The translations under genes and the position numbers were made by a program. 64,000 bases of DNA. Source: Algoriphagus yeomjeoni. Lineage in GTDB: Bacteria > Bacteroidota > Bacteroidia > Cytophagales > Cyclobacteriaceae. The stretch spans positions 248,001 through 312,000 of the forward strand of contig NZ_QLLK01000004.1 of NCBI RefSeq assembly GCF_003259505.1, given 5' to 3'. Numbering within the stretch: position 1 is the stretch's first letter; each line of letters opens with the position of its first letter. The notes under the pieces are model-generated. The model was not told where the DNA came from. It was given only the letters and a program-made list of their open reading frames with translations, and searched no databases. Shown here piece by piece: positions 54,557 to 63,740 of this stretch.

Positions 54557-55489
54557 ATGAAAAATCTGTTAAGTAGCATCCTATTATTGCTTTTCATAAC
54601 CTCTTTTTCCTTTTCTGCCGAAGCTCAATTCATTAAAAAAATTCAGAAAGCTGCAAATCGAGGTGTAGAGAAAGCCATACAAAACAAAGTAGAGAAAGAA
54701 GCGACCAAAATGACCGAAAAGCAGCTTGAAAAATTGTTTTCAGATATGTATGGTGATGGGTCCGACAGTTCTTCCACTGGAGGTTTTGATATGAGCAAGG
54801 TTTTAGGCGGTCTTGGAGAACCTGTAGACACGGAGGATGAGTATGAATTCTTTGGATATTTAGTACTAGAAATGGTCAGCACAAATGAAAAAGGAAAGAC
54901 TGAGGATCCTTTTCTTTTAAAATCCTATCTAGCTGAATCCACAGATTATACTGGAATGGAATTAATTGATCCTAAAAACCCAAAAGCCACTACATCTATG
55001 ATTTTTGATGTGAAAAATCAGGCATCAATCGTATTTCTAGAAAATAAAGGCGAAAAATCAAGTTTCGCTTACAAACTAGATATGGACGATTTGGATGAAA
55101 TGGTGGATCAAAAAATAGAGTCAAATAGTGATGAGTATGATGTAACAATTGAAAAAACAGGAAATACCAAAGATATTCTAGGGTATGCCTGTGAAGAGTA
55201 TCATGTAGTCAGCGAGGATGGAGAAGGTTATTACTGGTTGACAGATAAACCTATTGGAGGTTATGCTTCCTTTTGGGGCACCAACAGCCCTATGATGACA
55301 TCTAAAGCTCAGGAAAGATACGCGCAGCATTTTAAAAATATGCCCGAAGGCAATTTCATGGAATTGACTTTCACCTCCAAAGACTCAGAGAAAGTAGAGA
55401 TGAAAGTGATAGAAATAGATGAATCATCTCCTAAATCCCTTACCATGGCAGATTATCCAAACATCATGAATAACATGGAGAAGCAGTAA
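54557..55489 (+). CDS. Secreted DUF4412-domain protein
   Basis: This 310-residue protein has a signal peptide (LLSSILLLLFITSFSFSAEAQ) and a charged helical segment (about 25-70). A DUF4412-type beta domain follows: SMIFDVKNQASIVFLENKG and KDILGYACEEYHVVSEDG, followed by YWLTDKPIGGYASFW. The function is unknown. Genes of this family are common in Bacteroidota as secreted proteins. It is 97 nt downstream of fmt and 64 nt upstream of folA. Confidence 0.83.
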   Translation: MKNLLSSILLLLFITSFSFSAEAQFIKKIQKAANRGVEKAIQNKVEKEATKMTEKQLEKLFSDMYGDGSDSSSTGGFDMSKVLGGLGEPVDTEDEYEFFGYLVLEMVSTNEKGKTEDPFLLKSYLAESTDYTGMELIDPKNPKATTSMIFDVKNQASIVFLENKGEKSSFAYKLDMDDLDEMVDQKIESNSDEYDVTIEKTGNTKDILGYACEEYHVVSEDGEGYYWLTDKPIGGYASFWGTNSPMMTSKAQERYAQHFKNMPEGNFMELTFTSKDSEKVEMKVIEIDESSPKSLTMADYPNIMNNMEKQ

Positions 55490-55553
55490 TTCTGGCTTTT
55501 TTTATTTTTTATGGGGTTAAGGCCTATTATCTTCAAGGCAAGAAGGATTTTGC

Positions 55554-56054
55554 ATGAAGATATCACTAATAGCCGCATTGGCTACCAACAATGTAATTGG
55601 TAAGGAAAATGGACTTGTTTGGCGATTGCCAGATGATTTCAGACGATTTAAAAGACTCACTTCCGATCATTTTATTCTCATGGGGAGAAAGACATTTGAG
55701 TCATTGGGAAAACCTCTACCAAATAGAACCCATATCGTAATTACCAGAAATAAGGACTATAAAGTACCTGAAGGTCATTATGTGTTTGAGAGCGTAGAAA
55801 AAGCATTTGTATTTTGCCAAAAGAGACATATAGAACATCTCTATGTCATCGGCGGAGGTGAAATCTACCGTCAAACATTGCCTATGGCTGACGAGTTGGT
55901 ACTCACTGAAGTAGAAGCCTCTCCTGATGGAGACACCCATTTCCCGGAATTCAACAAGGAAAACTGGAAGATAACTTTCAGTGAATTTCATCCTGCTGAT
56001 GATCGCAATCAGTACCCGTTCACTTACGTCAATTACGAAAGAATCCATAAGTAG
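55554..56054 (+). CDS. folA: Dihydrofolate reductase
   Basis: This 166-residue protein starts MKISLIAALATNNVIGKENGLVW. It has the substrate/cofactor motifs LPDDFRRFKRLT, ILMGRKTFESLGKPLPNR and the GGGEIYRQTLP glycine pair. It reduces dihydrofolate to tetrahydrofolate with NADPH. It is nearly contiguous with the next gene (start 2 nt after its stop). No thyA is visible. Confidence 0.95.
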   Translation: MKISLIAALATNNVIGKENGLVWRLPDDFRRFKRLTSDHFILMGRKTFESLGKPLPNRTHIVITRNKDYKVPEGHYVFESVEKAFVFCQKRHIEHLYVIGGGEIYRQTLPMADELVLTEVEASPDGDTHFPEFNKENWKITFSEFHPADDRNQYPFTYVNYERIHK

Positions 56055-56055
56055 T

Positions 56056-56841
56056 ATGTCTAAAAAAGTAATCTGGATTACTGGAGCATCTTCAGGTATT
56101 GGAGAAGCATCTGCCTATAAATTTGTAAGTGAGGGATACCAAGTAATTCTATCAGCGAGAAAAGCAGAAGCACTTGAAAAAGTGAAATCAAGTAGCTTAC
56201 ATCCGGAAAATTGCAAAGTACTTCCCCTTGACCTGATAGATCAGGCCTCATTTCCAGAGAAAACAGCTCAAGCAATTGCTGCTTTTGGGCATATTGATTC
56301 GGTGCTTCATAATGGTGGAATTAGCCAGCGCTCACTGATTAGAGACACGCCAATTGAAGTGGACAGAAAGCTTATGGAAGTTAATTTCTTTGGCACAGTC
56401 GCTCTTACAAAAGCAATCCTCCCTCATTTTATTGAAAGAAAATCTGGGCAATTTGGAGTCATTTCATCGTTGGTTGGCAAGTTTGGCTCACCCTATCGAT
56501 CGAGCTACGCAGCTGCAAAGCACGCACTCCATGGATTCTTCGAATCATTAAGATTAGAACATTTTGAGGAAAATATTTCTGTAACTATGGTTTGCCCAGG
56601 TTTTATCAAGACAGATGTTTCCAAAAATGCCTTGACTGCCGACGGATCTCCCCTGAACGAAATGGATAAAGCTCAAGAAAATGGAATGAGTGCTGAAGAT
56701 TGCGCCAAGGAAATTTTTAATGCGCTGAAGAATAAAAAAGAAGAAGTATATATCGGAGGAAAGGAGACGTTGGGTATTTATCTGAAGCGATTTGTCCCAA
56801 CAGTTTTCACAAAAATCCTCCGCAAATCAGAGGTGAGATAA
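56056..56841 (+). CDS. Short-chain dehydrogenase/reductase
   Basis: This protein has 261 residues from the ATG at 56056. It is a classical SDR with VIWITGASSGIGEA (TGxxxGIG cofactor motif), LHNGGI, the catalytic serine region VISSLVGKFG and YAAAKHALHG with the YxxxK pair. MVCPGFIKTD follows. It should use NADP(H) on an alcohol or ketone; the substrate is unknown. The start lies 2 nt after the folA stop and it ends 5 nt before cinA, so these form one operon. Confidence 0.92.
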   Translation: MSKKVIWITGASSGIGEASAYKFVSEGYQVILSARKAEALEKVKSSSLHPENCKVLPLDLIDQASFPEKTAQAIAAFGHIDSVLHNGGISQRSLIRDTPIEVDRKLMEVNFFGTVALTKAILPHFIERKSGQFGVISSLVGKFGSPYRSSYAAAKHALHGFFESLRLEHFEENISVTMVCPGFIKTDVSKNALTADGSPLNEMDKAQENGMSAEDCAKEIFNALKNKKEEVYIGGKETLGIYLKRFVPTVFTKILRKSEVR

Positions 56842-56845
56842 AAGA

Positions 56846-58096
56846 ATGAAAGTAGTCAGAGCTGAAATAATAGCCATAGGAGATGAGTTGCTCTATGGTC
56901 AAATCGTAGATACAAATAGTCATTGGATCAGCAAAGAGTTGGATCTTCTGGGCGTCAAAGTGGTGAGAAAAACCACGGTGGGCGATGATAGAAAAGATAT
57001 CTTAGCTGCTTTTACTTCGGCTGAATCCCGAGCTGATATCATTTTGATCACAGGAGGACTTGGTCCTACGCAAGATGATTTGACCAAACCCTTGATGGCT
57101 GAATACTTTAATTGCCCAATTGTAGAAAATCCTGCTGCTGTGGACGCCGTCACAGAATTTTTCAAAAAACGTGGAAGAGATATCACTCCCTTAAACATCC
57201 TGCAGGGTCATTTGCCTGCCTGCTGTACTTATGTGCCAAATGAGGTGGGGACAGCTCCAGGGATGTGGTTTGAAAGAAATGGAACTTATTGGATGTCAAT
57301 GCCTGGTGTTCCCCATGAAATGAAAAAGCTGATGACTGATTTCGTTTTGCCAAAGCTTCCTACCCTATTTCCCCTCCCAATCATTGTACATCGCATGGTG
57401 AAAACCGTTGGCATTGGAGAAAGCTGGCTGGCTGATTTAATACGGGAATGGGAAAATGCTTTGCCTAAAAATATTCGCTTGGCCTACCTACCGTCCTTAG
57501 GTCATGTCAAGTTAAGACTTACAGGTTTTGGCCAGGATAAAATTCAAATAGAAAAAGATATACAAGCGCAAATCGATCTGGTCCTACCGAGCATTGAGAA
57601 ATATGTATATGGCTATGATTCTGAAACTTTAGAAACTGCAATTGGTAAGCTTTTAACAACAAATAATAAAACAATAGCCTTAGCCGAAAGCTGTTCGGGA
57701 GGCTACATTTCACATTTAATTACAAGTATTTCCGGCAGTAGTTCGTATTTTCAAGGAGCAGTAATACCTTATCATAACCAATTCAAAAATGAAATTCTTC
57801 AGGTTAAGAATGAAACTTTAAGCTCTTTTGGTGCCGTTAGTGAAGAGACTGTCAGAGAAATGGCCACAGGAGTTAGAGATTTATTCAATGCTGATTTTGG
57901 TTTATCAAGTAGCGGTATTGCTGGTCCAAATGGGGGAACTGATGAAAAACCGGTTGGTACTGTTTGGATATCCTGTGCTGGAGAAGGTTTTATTGAGACC
58001 AAAAAACTACAGCTTACACAAGACAGAATGCTCAATATACAATTGACTGGAGTTGCAGTTTTGAATCTCCTTCGAATTTGTATTTTGGAGAAATAA
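56846..58096 (+). CDS. cinA: CinA-family nicotinamide mononucleotide deamidase-related protein
   Basis: This 416-residue full-length protein has two domains. The N-terminal MoCF-like domain has AIGDELLYGQIVDTNS and TGGLGPTQDDLTK. The C-terminal CinA domain has LAESCSGGYISHLITSISGSS, with the nucleophilic Ser/Lys-type site, and SSSGIAGPNGGTDEKPVGTV. The C-terminal domain deamidates NMN in several bacteria; the N-terminal domain is linked to ADP-ribose hydrolysis. Whether both work here is not shown. It follows the SDR gene closely. Confidence 0.93.
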   Translation: MKVVRAEIIAIGDELLYGQIVDTNSHWISKELDLLGVKVVRKTTVGDDRKDILAAFTSAESRADIILITGGLGPTQDDLTKPLMAEYFNCPIVENPAAVDAVTEFFKKRGRDITPLNILQGHLPACCTYVPNEVGTAPGMWFERNGTYWMSMPGVPHEMKKLMTDFVLPKLPTLFPLPIIVHRMVKTVGIGESWLADLIREWENALPKNIRLAYLPSLGHVKLRLTGFGQDKIQIEKDIQAQIDLVLPSIEKYVYGYDSETLETAIGKLLTTNNKTIALAESCSGGYISHLITSISGSSSYFQGAVIPYHNQFKNEILQVKNETLSSFGAVSEETVREMATGVRDLFNADFGLSSSGIAGPNGGTDEKPVGTVWISCAGEGFIETKKLQLTQDRMLNIQLTGVAVLNLLRICILEK

Positions 58097-58191
58097 CAAA
58101 TAAAATTTCTATTGAAAGGTTTGGGATAGTGTTTTAGAAAATTTAATTTTAAAACTTGTATATAAACCCAATAAATTATTAAATAATAACC

Positions 58192-59487
58192 ATGGCGATT
58201 GTAGAAATGCTAATGCCCAAAATGGGCGAAAGTATCATAGAAGGTACAGTGCTTACTTGGCTTAAGAAAGAGGGTGACACGATTGAACAGGATGAATCTG
58301 TATTGGAAGTGGCTACTGATAAAGTAGATACTGAAGTACCTTCTACCCATGCTGGTGTACTGAAACAAATCCTTGCAAAAGAAGGAGATGTGATCGCCGT
58401 GGGTGCTCCTATTGCAATCATTGAAACTGAAGGGGAGGAAAAAAATACAGCACCTACTTCTGGGTCAAAAATAGCGAGTAAGAAAGAAGAATTAATTGCT
58501 GAGGCCCCAGAAAACACAGCTGCAATCCTAGCAAAAGAAGAGACTCCGCAATCCATTGACGCCAGTGATGAAAGATTCTACTCACCTCTAGTTCAAAGTA
58601 TAGCCAAGGAAGAAGGAATTTCTAAAGCTGAGCTTGCCAAAGTGCCTGGTACTGGAAAAGATGCCCGAGTGACCAAGCAGGACATGTTAGATTACCTTAA
58701 ATCCAGAAAAGCTCCTGCCAAAGAAACTGCCGCAATTCCGTCTATTTCTACTCCGAAAGTACAGGTTAGTGTTTCAGGTGAAGATGAGATTATCGAAATG
58801 GACCGCATGCGCAAAATGATTGCTCAGCGTATGGTGGAGTCAAAACGTATTTCTGCCCATGTCACATCATTTGTAGAAGCTGACATGACCAATATAGTCC
58901 TTTGGAGAGAGCGTCATAAGCTTGATTACAAAGCAAAATTTGGTGAATCAATCACATATACTCCATTCTTTATAGAAGCAGTTGCAAAAGCCATTCGGGA
59001 TTTTCCAATGATCAATATTTCAGTTGATGGAAATAGATTGATCAGGAAAAAAGACATCAATGTAGGTATGGCGGTAGCATTACCTAGCGGAAATCTTATC
59101 GTACCCATCATTAGAAAAGCTGATCAACTTAATCTTGTTGGCATTTCGAAAAAAGTAAATGAGCTCGCAAACCTTGCTAGAAATAATAAATTAAACGCCG
59201 ATCACCTAGCAGGTGGTACTTATACCGTTTCCAATGTTGGATCTTTTGGCAATGTAATGGGAACACCTATTATCCCTCAGCCTCAGGTAGCAATCATGGC
59301 AGTTGGTGCTATAGTGAAGAAACCAGCGGTAATAGAGACACCGACTGGCGATGTGATTGCAATCAGACATAAAATGTTTTTATCCCACTCTTATGACCAT
59401 CGGGTTGTTGATGGTTCACTGGGAGGCAAGTTTGTCAAGCGAGTTTCAGATTATCTGGAAGCATTTGATATCAATACTCCACTATAA
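58192..59487 (+). CDS. 2-oxoacid dehydrogenase complex E2 (dihydrolipoyl acyltransferase)
   Basis: This 431-residue protein has three domains in the expected order. The lipoyl domain carries the lysine in EVATDKVDTEV (about residue 43). The peripheral-subunit-binding domain is in FYSPLVQSIAKEEGI and RVTKQDMLDYL (about 125-165). The catalytic core ends in SHSYDHRVVDGSLGG with the HxxxDG active site. Linkers are rich in Ala and Pro. The Asp-Lys-Val lipoyl motif and Arg/Met-rich core suggest the branched-chain or general 2-oxoacid complex rather than pyruvate-specific E2, but this is not certain. The E1 and E3 genes are not adjacent. Confidence 0.93.
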   Translation: MAIVEMLMPKMGESIIEGTVLTWLKKEGDTIEQDESVLEVATDKVDTEVPSTHAGVLKQILAKEGDVIAVGAPIAIIETEGEEKNTAPTSGSKIASKKEELIAEAPENTAAILAKEETPQSIDASDERFYSPLVQSIAKEEGISKAELAKVPGTGKDARVTKQDMLDYLKSRKAPAKETAAIPSISTPKVQVSVSGEDEIIEMDRMRKMIAQRMVESKRISAHVTSFVEADMTNIVLWRERHKLDYKAKFGESITYTPFFIEAVAKAIRDFPMINISVDGNRLIRKKDINVGMAVALPSGNLIVPIIRKADQLNLVGISKKVNELANLARNNKLNADHLAGGTYTVSNVGSFGNVMGTPIIPQPQVAIMAVGAIVKKPAVIETPTGDVIAIRHKMFLSHSYDHRVVDGSLGGKFVKRVSDYLEAFDINTPL

Positions 59488-59492
59488 AATTA

Positions 59493-59517
59493 AAAGCCGG
59501 TCAGCCCGGCTTTTTTT
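59493..59517 (+). terminator. Terminator of the E2 gene
   Basis: Aaagccgg and ccggcttt form an 8-bp stem around tcagc, with the T-run continuing to 59517. A degraded version of the same terminator recurs at 63446-63472 as part of the duplicated segment. Confidence 0.88.
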
Positions 59518-59790
59518 ATACCTTTCTATGCGATAATTCAGTCTTTCAGGAATACTCTTTGAATTTTCCAGCCTATGAAAATAGCCTATTAGGCTTGATA
59601 AAATTATCTTACGTATCAGTTCCACCACTTTTTCCAGATTTTCATCGAAGACATTGGTTAATAAGCCAACAATAAAACTCTCCCCTACTCTCCCAACAAT
59701 AAAATTTCACTTGCTGCATCTAAACCCTTTTAAAAAGGCATTTGTACATTCATCAGAATGATTTCAAACACTTTTTCCTCTCTTCAATAC
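59515..59790 (-). pseudogene. Relic of a receiver-domain (hybrid kinase) 3' end
   Basis: On the minus strand this is the decayed counterpart of the intact receiver at the right edge of the window (63471-64000). Recognisable pieces match the intact gene's phospho-acceptor region (catcagaatgat for MILMDV-like codons), its central loop and the C-terminal codons (attcagtctttcaggaatactcttt). Multiple indels destroy the frame. It converges on the E2 gene exactly as the intact gene converges on the 62908 regulator. Confidence 0.75.
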
Positions 59791-60229
59791 TGGGACACCT
59801 AAACTCAATATTGATATTGGCTTCGATCCTGCATTGTTTGAAAGGGTTAACCTGCCTTAAACTTTGCCGGAGTTAACTTCTCTCTAAAGCTCTCTTTTTG
59901 CCAAATCAAATTCTATTTCGATTTTCTGTAAAAATTAAAGAAATATTTTTATCTAATAAGAATCAAATAACCTAGGTTTTTATCCTTATAAAGGTACTTT
60001 TCTGTAGTTGATAATTTACCTTAAAAAAGACTCGGTTTTATATAAAAAATGCATGCAAATACATTCACGAAATATTACTTTGCACGCTAAAACGAGGGGA
60101 AAATATATCCTATATTTAAGCTTATTAAACCCAGTTTTATAAAAAAACAAATCAAAAATCTCAGAAAAAAAACTAAGTGATTTTAGCGCAGTACTTTCCA
60201 AAATTAGCAATTCCCCGATCTCCTCAGTT
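59791..60229. other. AT-rich upstream region of the propeller sensor
   Basis: No gene is seen in this stretch. It contains a long run of A/T-rich sequence and a ttactttg word near 60078-60085 that only partly resembles a -7 box. The relic fades into this region without a clear boundary. Confidence 0.5.
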
Positions 60230-62911
60230 TTGAATCTTAAGGTTATAATTATATCAGCTTTCTTTGTCATCATCCAATTTGCAACCTTAATTACAGGGAA
60301 TGTAAATGTTTATGCCCGGTCGGAATTTTATTTTCAGGATTCAACTATAGTTCCCAGCAATTACATCATGAATATCTGGGACAATTCTAATGGTCTACCT
60401 CAAAATACCATTTACGCTCTGGAAAAAGACAATCACGGGTACCTTTGGACTGCCACCGAGGAAGGTTTGGTGCGACTGGACGGAACCAACGCCAAGGTCT
60501 TTGATCAAGAGACCAATCCTCTGATGATCGAACAGACGTATTACACATTTTTCAAAACTGAAGAAGGTATCTGGGCATCCGCTGATCGGAGTATCGCGCT
60601 GTTGGAAAAGAACATAATTAAAGTCATCGACTGCCATGAAATCGCCGATAAGACTTGGATTAGGGCAATTTCAAAAAATCAAAAGGGAGAATTATTGATA
60701 GGTACCCAAACTGGAAAAATCCATACTTGGAAAAATGGGACATTCGGCACACTTGATTTTTGGCAACCTGACTTCCCCTTGGAAATTTTTTCATTTTACT
60801 CTCTAAGCCCATCCAAGCTATTGGTGGGGACTACACGAGGACTCTATGAATTGGATATGATCGCAGAAAAATCCCAATTAATATCCTCCGATTCATTTGT
60901 AGTCCAAAAAGTGTTTGGTAATGCTGACTTCTTACTTATATCTAATCCAAATGAGGGGATTTATAGATTGAAGGAAGATTATGAAATGGAATTGATCGTT
61001 TCCTATCGGGAATATCCAGACATCAACTCAACTAGCCTGACTATCGACTCCAAAAACAAAATTTGGGCAGGGTCTATGGAAAAGGGGATTTTATCGATTG
61101 ATAACGGTAAAATATCCCGCTATATCTACCCAGAGCTAAAAAATTATATAGTTCGAAAAATAATCAAAGAGGATAATATCATCTATTTGGGAACCTTAGG
61201 AAAAGGTGTGGCAGTAGTAAAAGATGCAAAAGTAAAACAACTGAATTTTGATGTGCTTCATGAAAAAAACATCAAACCCATTTTTCAAGCACAGGACAGC
61301 AGCATTTGGATAGGAACTATGGCAGATGGCCTTCACCGGATCAAAGGCCAAACCATCCATTCCCTAACCACCCGAGATGGACTGATCCAAAACAGAGTGA
61401 CTACAATAGGTGCCTCAAAAGGAAAAATATACGCTGGTTCGTCGACCGGCATCTCGGTTATTGACCAAAAATCAGGCAAAGTGATCAATACCATCACTTC
61501 AAAGGATGGACTAAAAAGTCACTATGTTCAAGCCATTTATGAGGATTCGAAAGGATGGCTTTGGATTTTGACGCGCCATGGCGGTATGCACTATTATGAT
61601 ACAGCTGGTATCCTCCATTCGGTAGAACTTCCTGCTGAATTTGATCGAACCAGCTTCATCAGCATCCTGGAACTGAAAAACAAGCAAATCATCATTGGAA
61701 CCCTAAACGGAGGAATCTTCAGGATAGAAAACGGTAAATTTCTCAATAACCAAAAACTGCCACTTACCCCCGGAGAAGACGTAGTATACGATATCCATGA
61801 AGATAAGAGTGGCGATTTGTGGTTTGCCACTCACGGAGGAATTCTTTTTAATTCAAAGGGGGAATTCAATTCCATCAAGAAGCCAAACGGACTTAAATCA
61901 AAGAGCGTGTATAGCATCACTGAGGATCCTGTAGATGGCATCTGGATTAGCAATAACTTTGGGGTTCAATATTTTTCAGATTCAGAACTGGAAAATTTTA
62001 AAAATAATCCTGAGCAAGATTTTTTTCTTGCTTCCACCCTCTATAACCAAGAAATGGGAATGCCAAATTCGGAATCTAACGGATTGATTTTCCCAGCTGC
62101 CATGCTTGATTATTCAGGAAAAATCTGGGTTCCGACTGTAGAAGGAGTTGGTATAATAGATCCCATTTCACTCTCGACAATTCCAAAAAATCCAATCAAC
62201 TTTATTTGGGACGAGCTTAGTGTCGGCGATCAAATCACAGCGATTGAAAATCAAATCCTAATTCCTGCAGGAATTAGGATGTTTCAGGTTTCTTTCAGCC
62301 TGATAGAGTTTGAAAACCCTTCGCAGTATTCACTTTTCTATAGAATTGGTAAAAATTCAGGCCCTTGGATTCCCATCGATAATCAAAGGCAATTAAACTT
62401 TAATGGCTGGAAACCCGGAAAATATGAATTAGAAATAATCATGCTTAGAAATGGTCAGCTCGAAATGAACCAAACCATTCCTATCAAAGTAGAAGCCACA
62501 TTTTTTGAAACTCCGTACTTTTGGACCCTTATCGCCTTAGCAATTATTCTTTTGGCATACTTCATCTTTCAGCACTACTTCAACAGCAAGATGAAAAAGG
62601 ACCTGGAGGCAAAAGTAGCTAAGCGGACTTTGGAACTAAGCTATTCTAATAAAAAACTAAAAATCGCTGTAAATGAAATTGAGGATCAAAATTTGATTCT
62701 GAAGGAAATCACATGGAATCAATCTCATCTGGTACGGGCACCACTGACCAAAGCAATGGGAATCAATCAACTATTGATCAACTACCCTAAGTACACCAAT
62801 GTGGGTAAAAGCAAAGAACAACTCGAATTGGAACTTTTGGATGCTTTGAAACAGCTTGATAAAATAGTGAAGGAAACACATTACATGTCCGAAAACCTAC
62901 AAAAGAAATGA
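60230..62911 (+). CDS. Propeller-type two-component sensor with a DHp domain but no ATPase
   Basis: This 893-residue protein has an N-terminal hydrophobic signal (IIISAFFVIIQFATLITG) followed by many two-component-propeller repeats, e.g. NIWDNSNGLPQNTIYAL and GYLWTATEEGLVRLDG. A Y_Y_Y-like beta domain is near residues 680-755, with a transmembrane helix (FWTLIALAIILLAYFIF) near 765. A coiled coil and a helical DHp-like segment with ITWNQSHLVRAPLTKAMG end the protein, which stops about 60 residues later without any HATPase motifs. It probably passes a periplasmic signal to the next gene's receiver with help from another kinase. The start is a TTG at 60230, because no ATG precedes the signal sequence. 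It overlaps the following regulator by 4 nt. Confidence 0.83.
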   Translation: MNLKVIIISAFFVIIQFATLITGNVNVYARSEFYFQDSTIVPSNYIMNIWDNSNGLPQNTIYALEKDNHGYLWTATEEGLVRLDGTNAKVFDQETNPLMIEQTYYTFFKTEEGIWASADRSIALLEKNIIKVIDCHEIADKTWIRAISKNQKGELLIGTQTGKIHTWKNGTFGTLDFWQPDFPLEIFSFYSLSPSKLLVGTTRGLYELDMIAEKSQLISSDSFVVQKVFGNADFLLISNPNEGIYRLKEDYEMELIVSYREYPDINSTSLTIDSKNKIWAGSMEKGILSIDNGKISRYIYPELKNYIVRKIIKEDNIIYLGTLGKGVAVVKDAKVKQLNFDVLHEKNIKPIFQAQDSSIWIGTMADGLHRIKGQTIHSLTTRDGLIQNRVTTIGASKGKIYAGSSTGISVIDQKSGKVINTITSKDGLKSHYVQAIYEDSKGWLWILTRHGGMHYYDTAGILHSVELPAEFDRTSFISILELKNKQIIIGTLNGGIFRIENGKFLNNQKLPLTPGEDVVYDIHEDKSGDLWFATHGGILFNSKGEFNSIKKPNGLKSKSVYSITEDPVDGIWISNNFGVQYFSDSELENFKNNPEQDFFLASTLYNQEMGMPNSESNGLIFPAAMLDYSGKIWVPTVEGVGIIDPISLSTIPKNPINFIWDELSVGDQITAIENQILIPAGIRMFQVSFSLIEFENPSQYSLFYRIGKNSGPWIPIDNQRQLNFNGWKPGKYELEIIMLRNGQLEMNQTIPIKVEATFFETPYFWTLIALAIILLAYFIFQHYFNSKMKKDLEAKVAKRTLELSYSNKKLKIAVNEIEDQNLILKEITWNQSHLVRAPLTKAMGINQLLINYPKYTNVGKSKEQLELELLDALKQLDKIVKETHYMSENLQKK

Positions 62912-63333
62912 CATTTAACACACCTCAGGTTCTTATCATTGACGATGATCCTGGAGTTCTCTTTCTCCACGAAATCATCGTCAAAGAAGGTGCACTTAAT
63001 AGGTCCCCAAGCACTTTTCTAAATGCCGAAAAGGCGCTGGACTACATAATTCCTATAGATGCATCTACTACCAAAATTTTGATTTTTTTAGACATCAATA
63101 TGCCCCGAATCAACGGGTGGGAATTTCTGGAAATTCTAGTCGAGAAAATCAAACATGCGGATATCAAAGTGGTGATGGTTACTTCTTCCCTAAGTAAAAG
63201 TGAATTTGAAAAATCCAAGGAATACGAGTTCATTATTGATTTTTGGCAAAAACCGATGGAGGAAGAACAAGTATATCTTCTTAAGGAAAATTTGGGGAGT
63301 TGGCTAGGGGAACACTTAGCTAATGAAAACTAA
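62908..63333 (+). CDS. CheY-like response regulator (GWEFLE subtype)
   Basis: This single receiver of 141 residues has LIIDDDPGVLF at the acidic pocket, the phospho-acceptor Asp62 in FLDINMPRINGWEFLE, VMVTSSLSKSEFEKSKEYEF with the switch Thr/Ser, and the lysine in WQKP. It overlaps the propeller sensor (ATGA) and is thus co-translated with it. It shares the FLDINMP-x3-GWEFLE and SK-x-YE patterns with the regulator at 30495-30887, which also follows a DHp stub. There is no output domain, so it works through protein contacts or as a phosphate relay. Confidence 0.9.
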   Translation: MTFNTPQVLIIDDDPGVLFLHEIIVKEGALNRSPSTFLNAEKALDYIIPIDASTTKILIFLDINMPRINGWEFLEILVEKIKHADIKVVMVTSSLSKSEFEKSKEYEFIIDFWQKPMEEEQVYLLKENLGSWLGEHLANEN

Positions 63334-63424
63334 GATGTAATAGTTAATACTAGTTGGTAAAATCCTTGTATTGTCCATCAATTCTATGCCGTAATCCACG
63401 GAGATGGCAGATGTTGTAACTCCA

Positions 63425-63740
63425 TTGATATCAATACTCCAGTATAAAAAAGCTAGTCAAACCGGCTTTTTTATACTTTTTTAGGTGATAGTTCAGTCTT
63501 TAAGGAATACTCTTTCAATTTTTCTGCTAACGAAAATAGCCTAATTGGCTTGGTCAAATAATCATCCATACCCGCTTCTACAGCTTTTTTCTGATCCTCA
63601 TCAAAGACATTGGCTGACAAGCCAACAATAAAAACTCTCCCCTGCTCACCCAACATTCTAATCTCCTTTGCTGCATCCAAACCATTTAAAATAGGCATTT
63701 GTACATCCATCAGAATGATGTCAAACTCTTTTTCTTTGAC
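63425..63740. repeat. Direct repeat, right copy (includes an intact receiver 3' end)
   Basis: This is the counterpart of 59465-59790. It starts with ttgatatcaatactcca, a 17-nt word that in the left copy belongs to the end of the E2 gene but here follows non-coding DNA. It then continues through a terminator-like hairpin into the receiver codons. Confidence 0.82.
63446..63472. terminator. Weak bidirectional terminator-like hairpin
   Basis: Aaaaaagc and gctttttt pair around a loop containing mismatched inner bases. This is the worn version of the E2 terminator. It lies between the convergent regulator and hybrid kinase genes. Confidence 0.45.

Larger units (their letters stand above)
59465..59790. 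repeat. Direct repeat, left copy (E2 tail plus decayed receiver)
   Basis: This aligns base by base, with scattered substitutions and small gaps, to about 63425-63740. The match starts in the last codons of E2 (ttgatatcaatactcca), runs through the terminator and covers the receiver-gene 3' region (for example gacattggyt, aagccaacaataaaa, ggcatttgtaca, catcagaatgat). It fades after about 59790. Confidence 0.82.
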
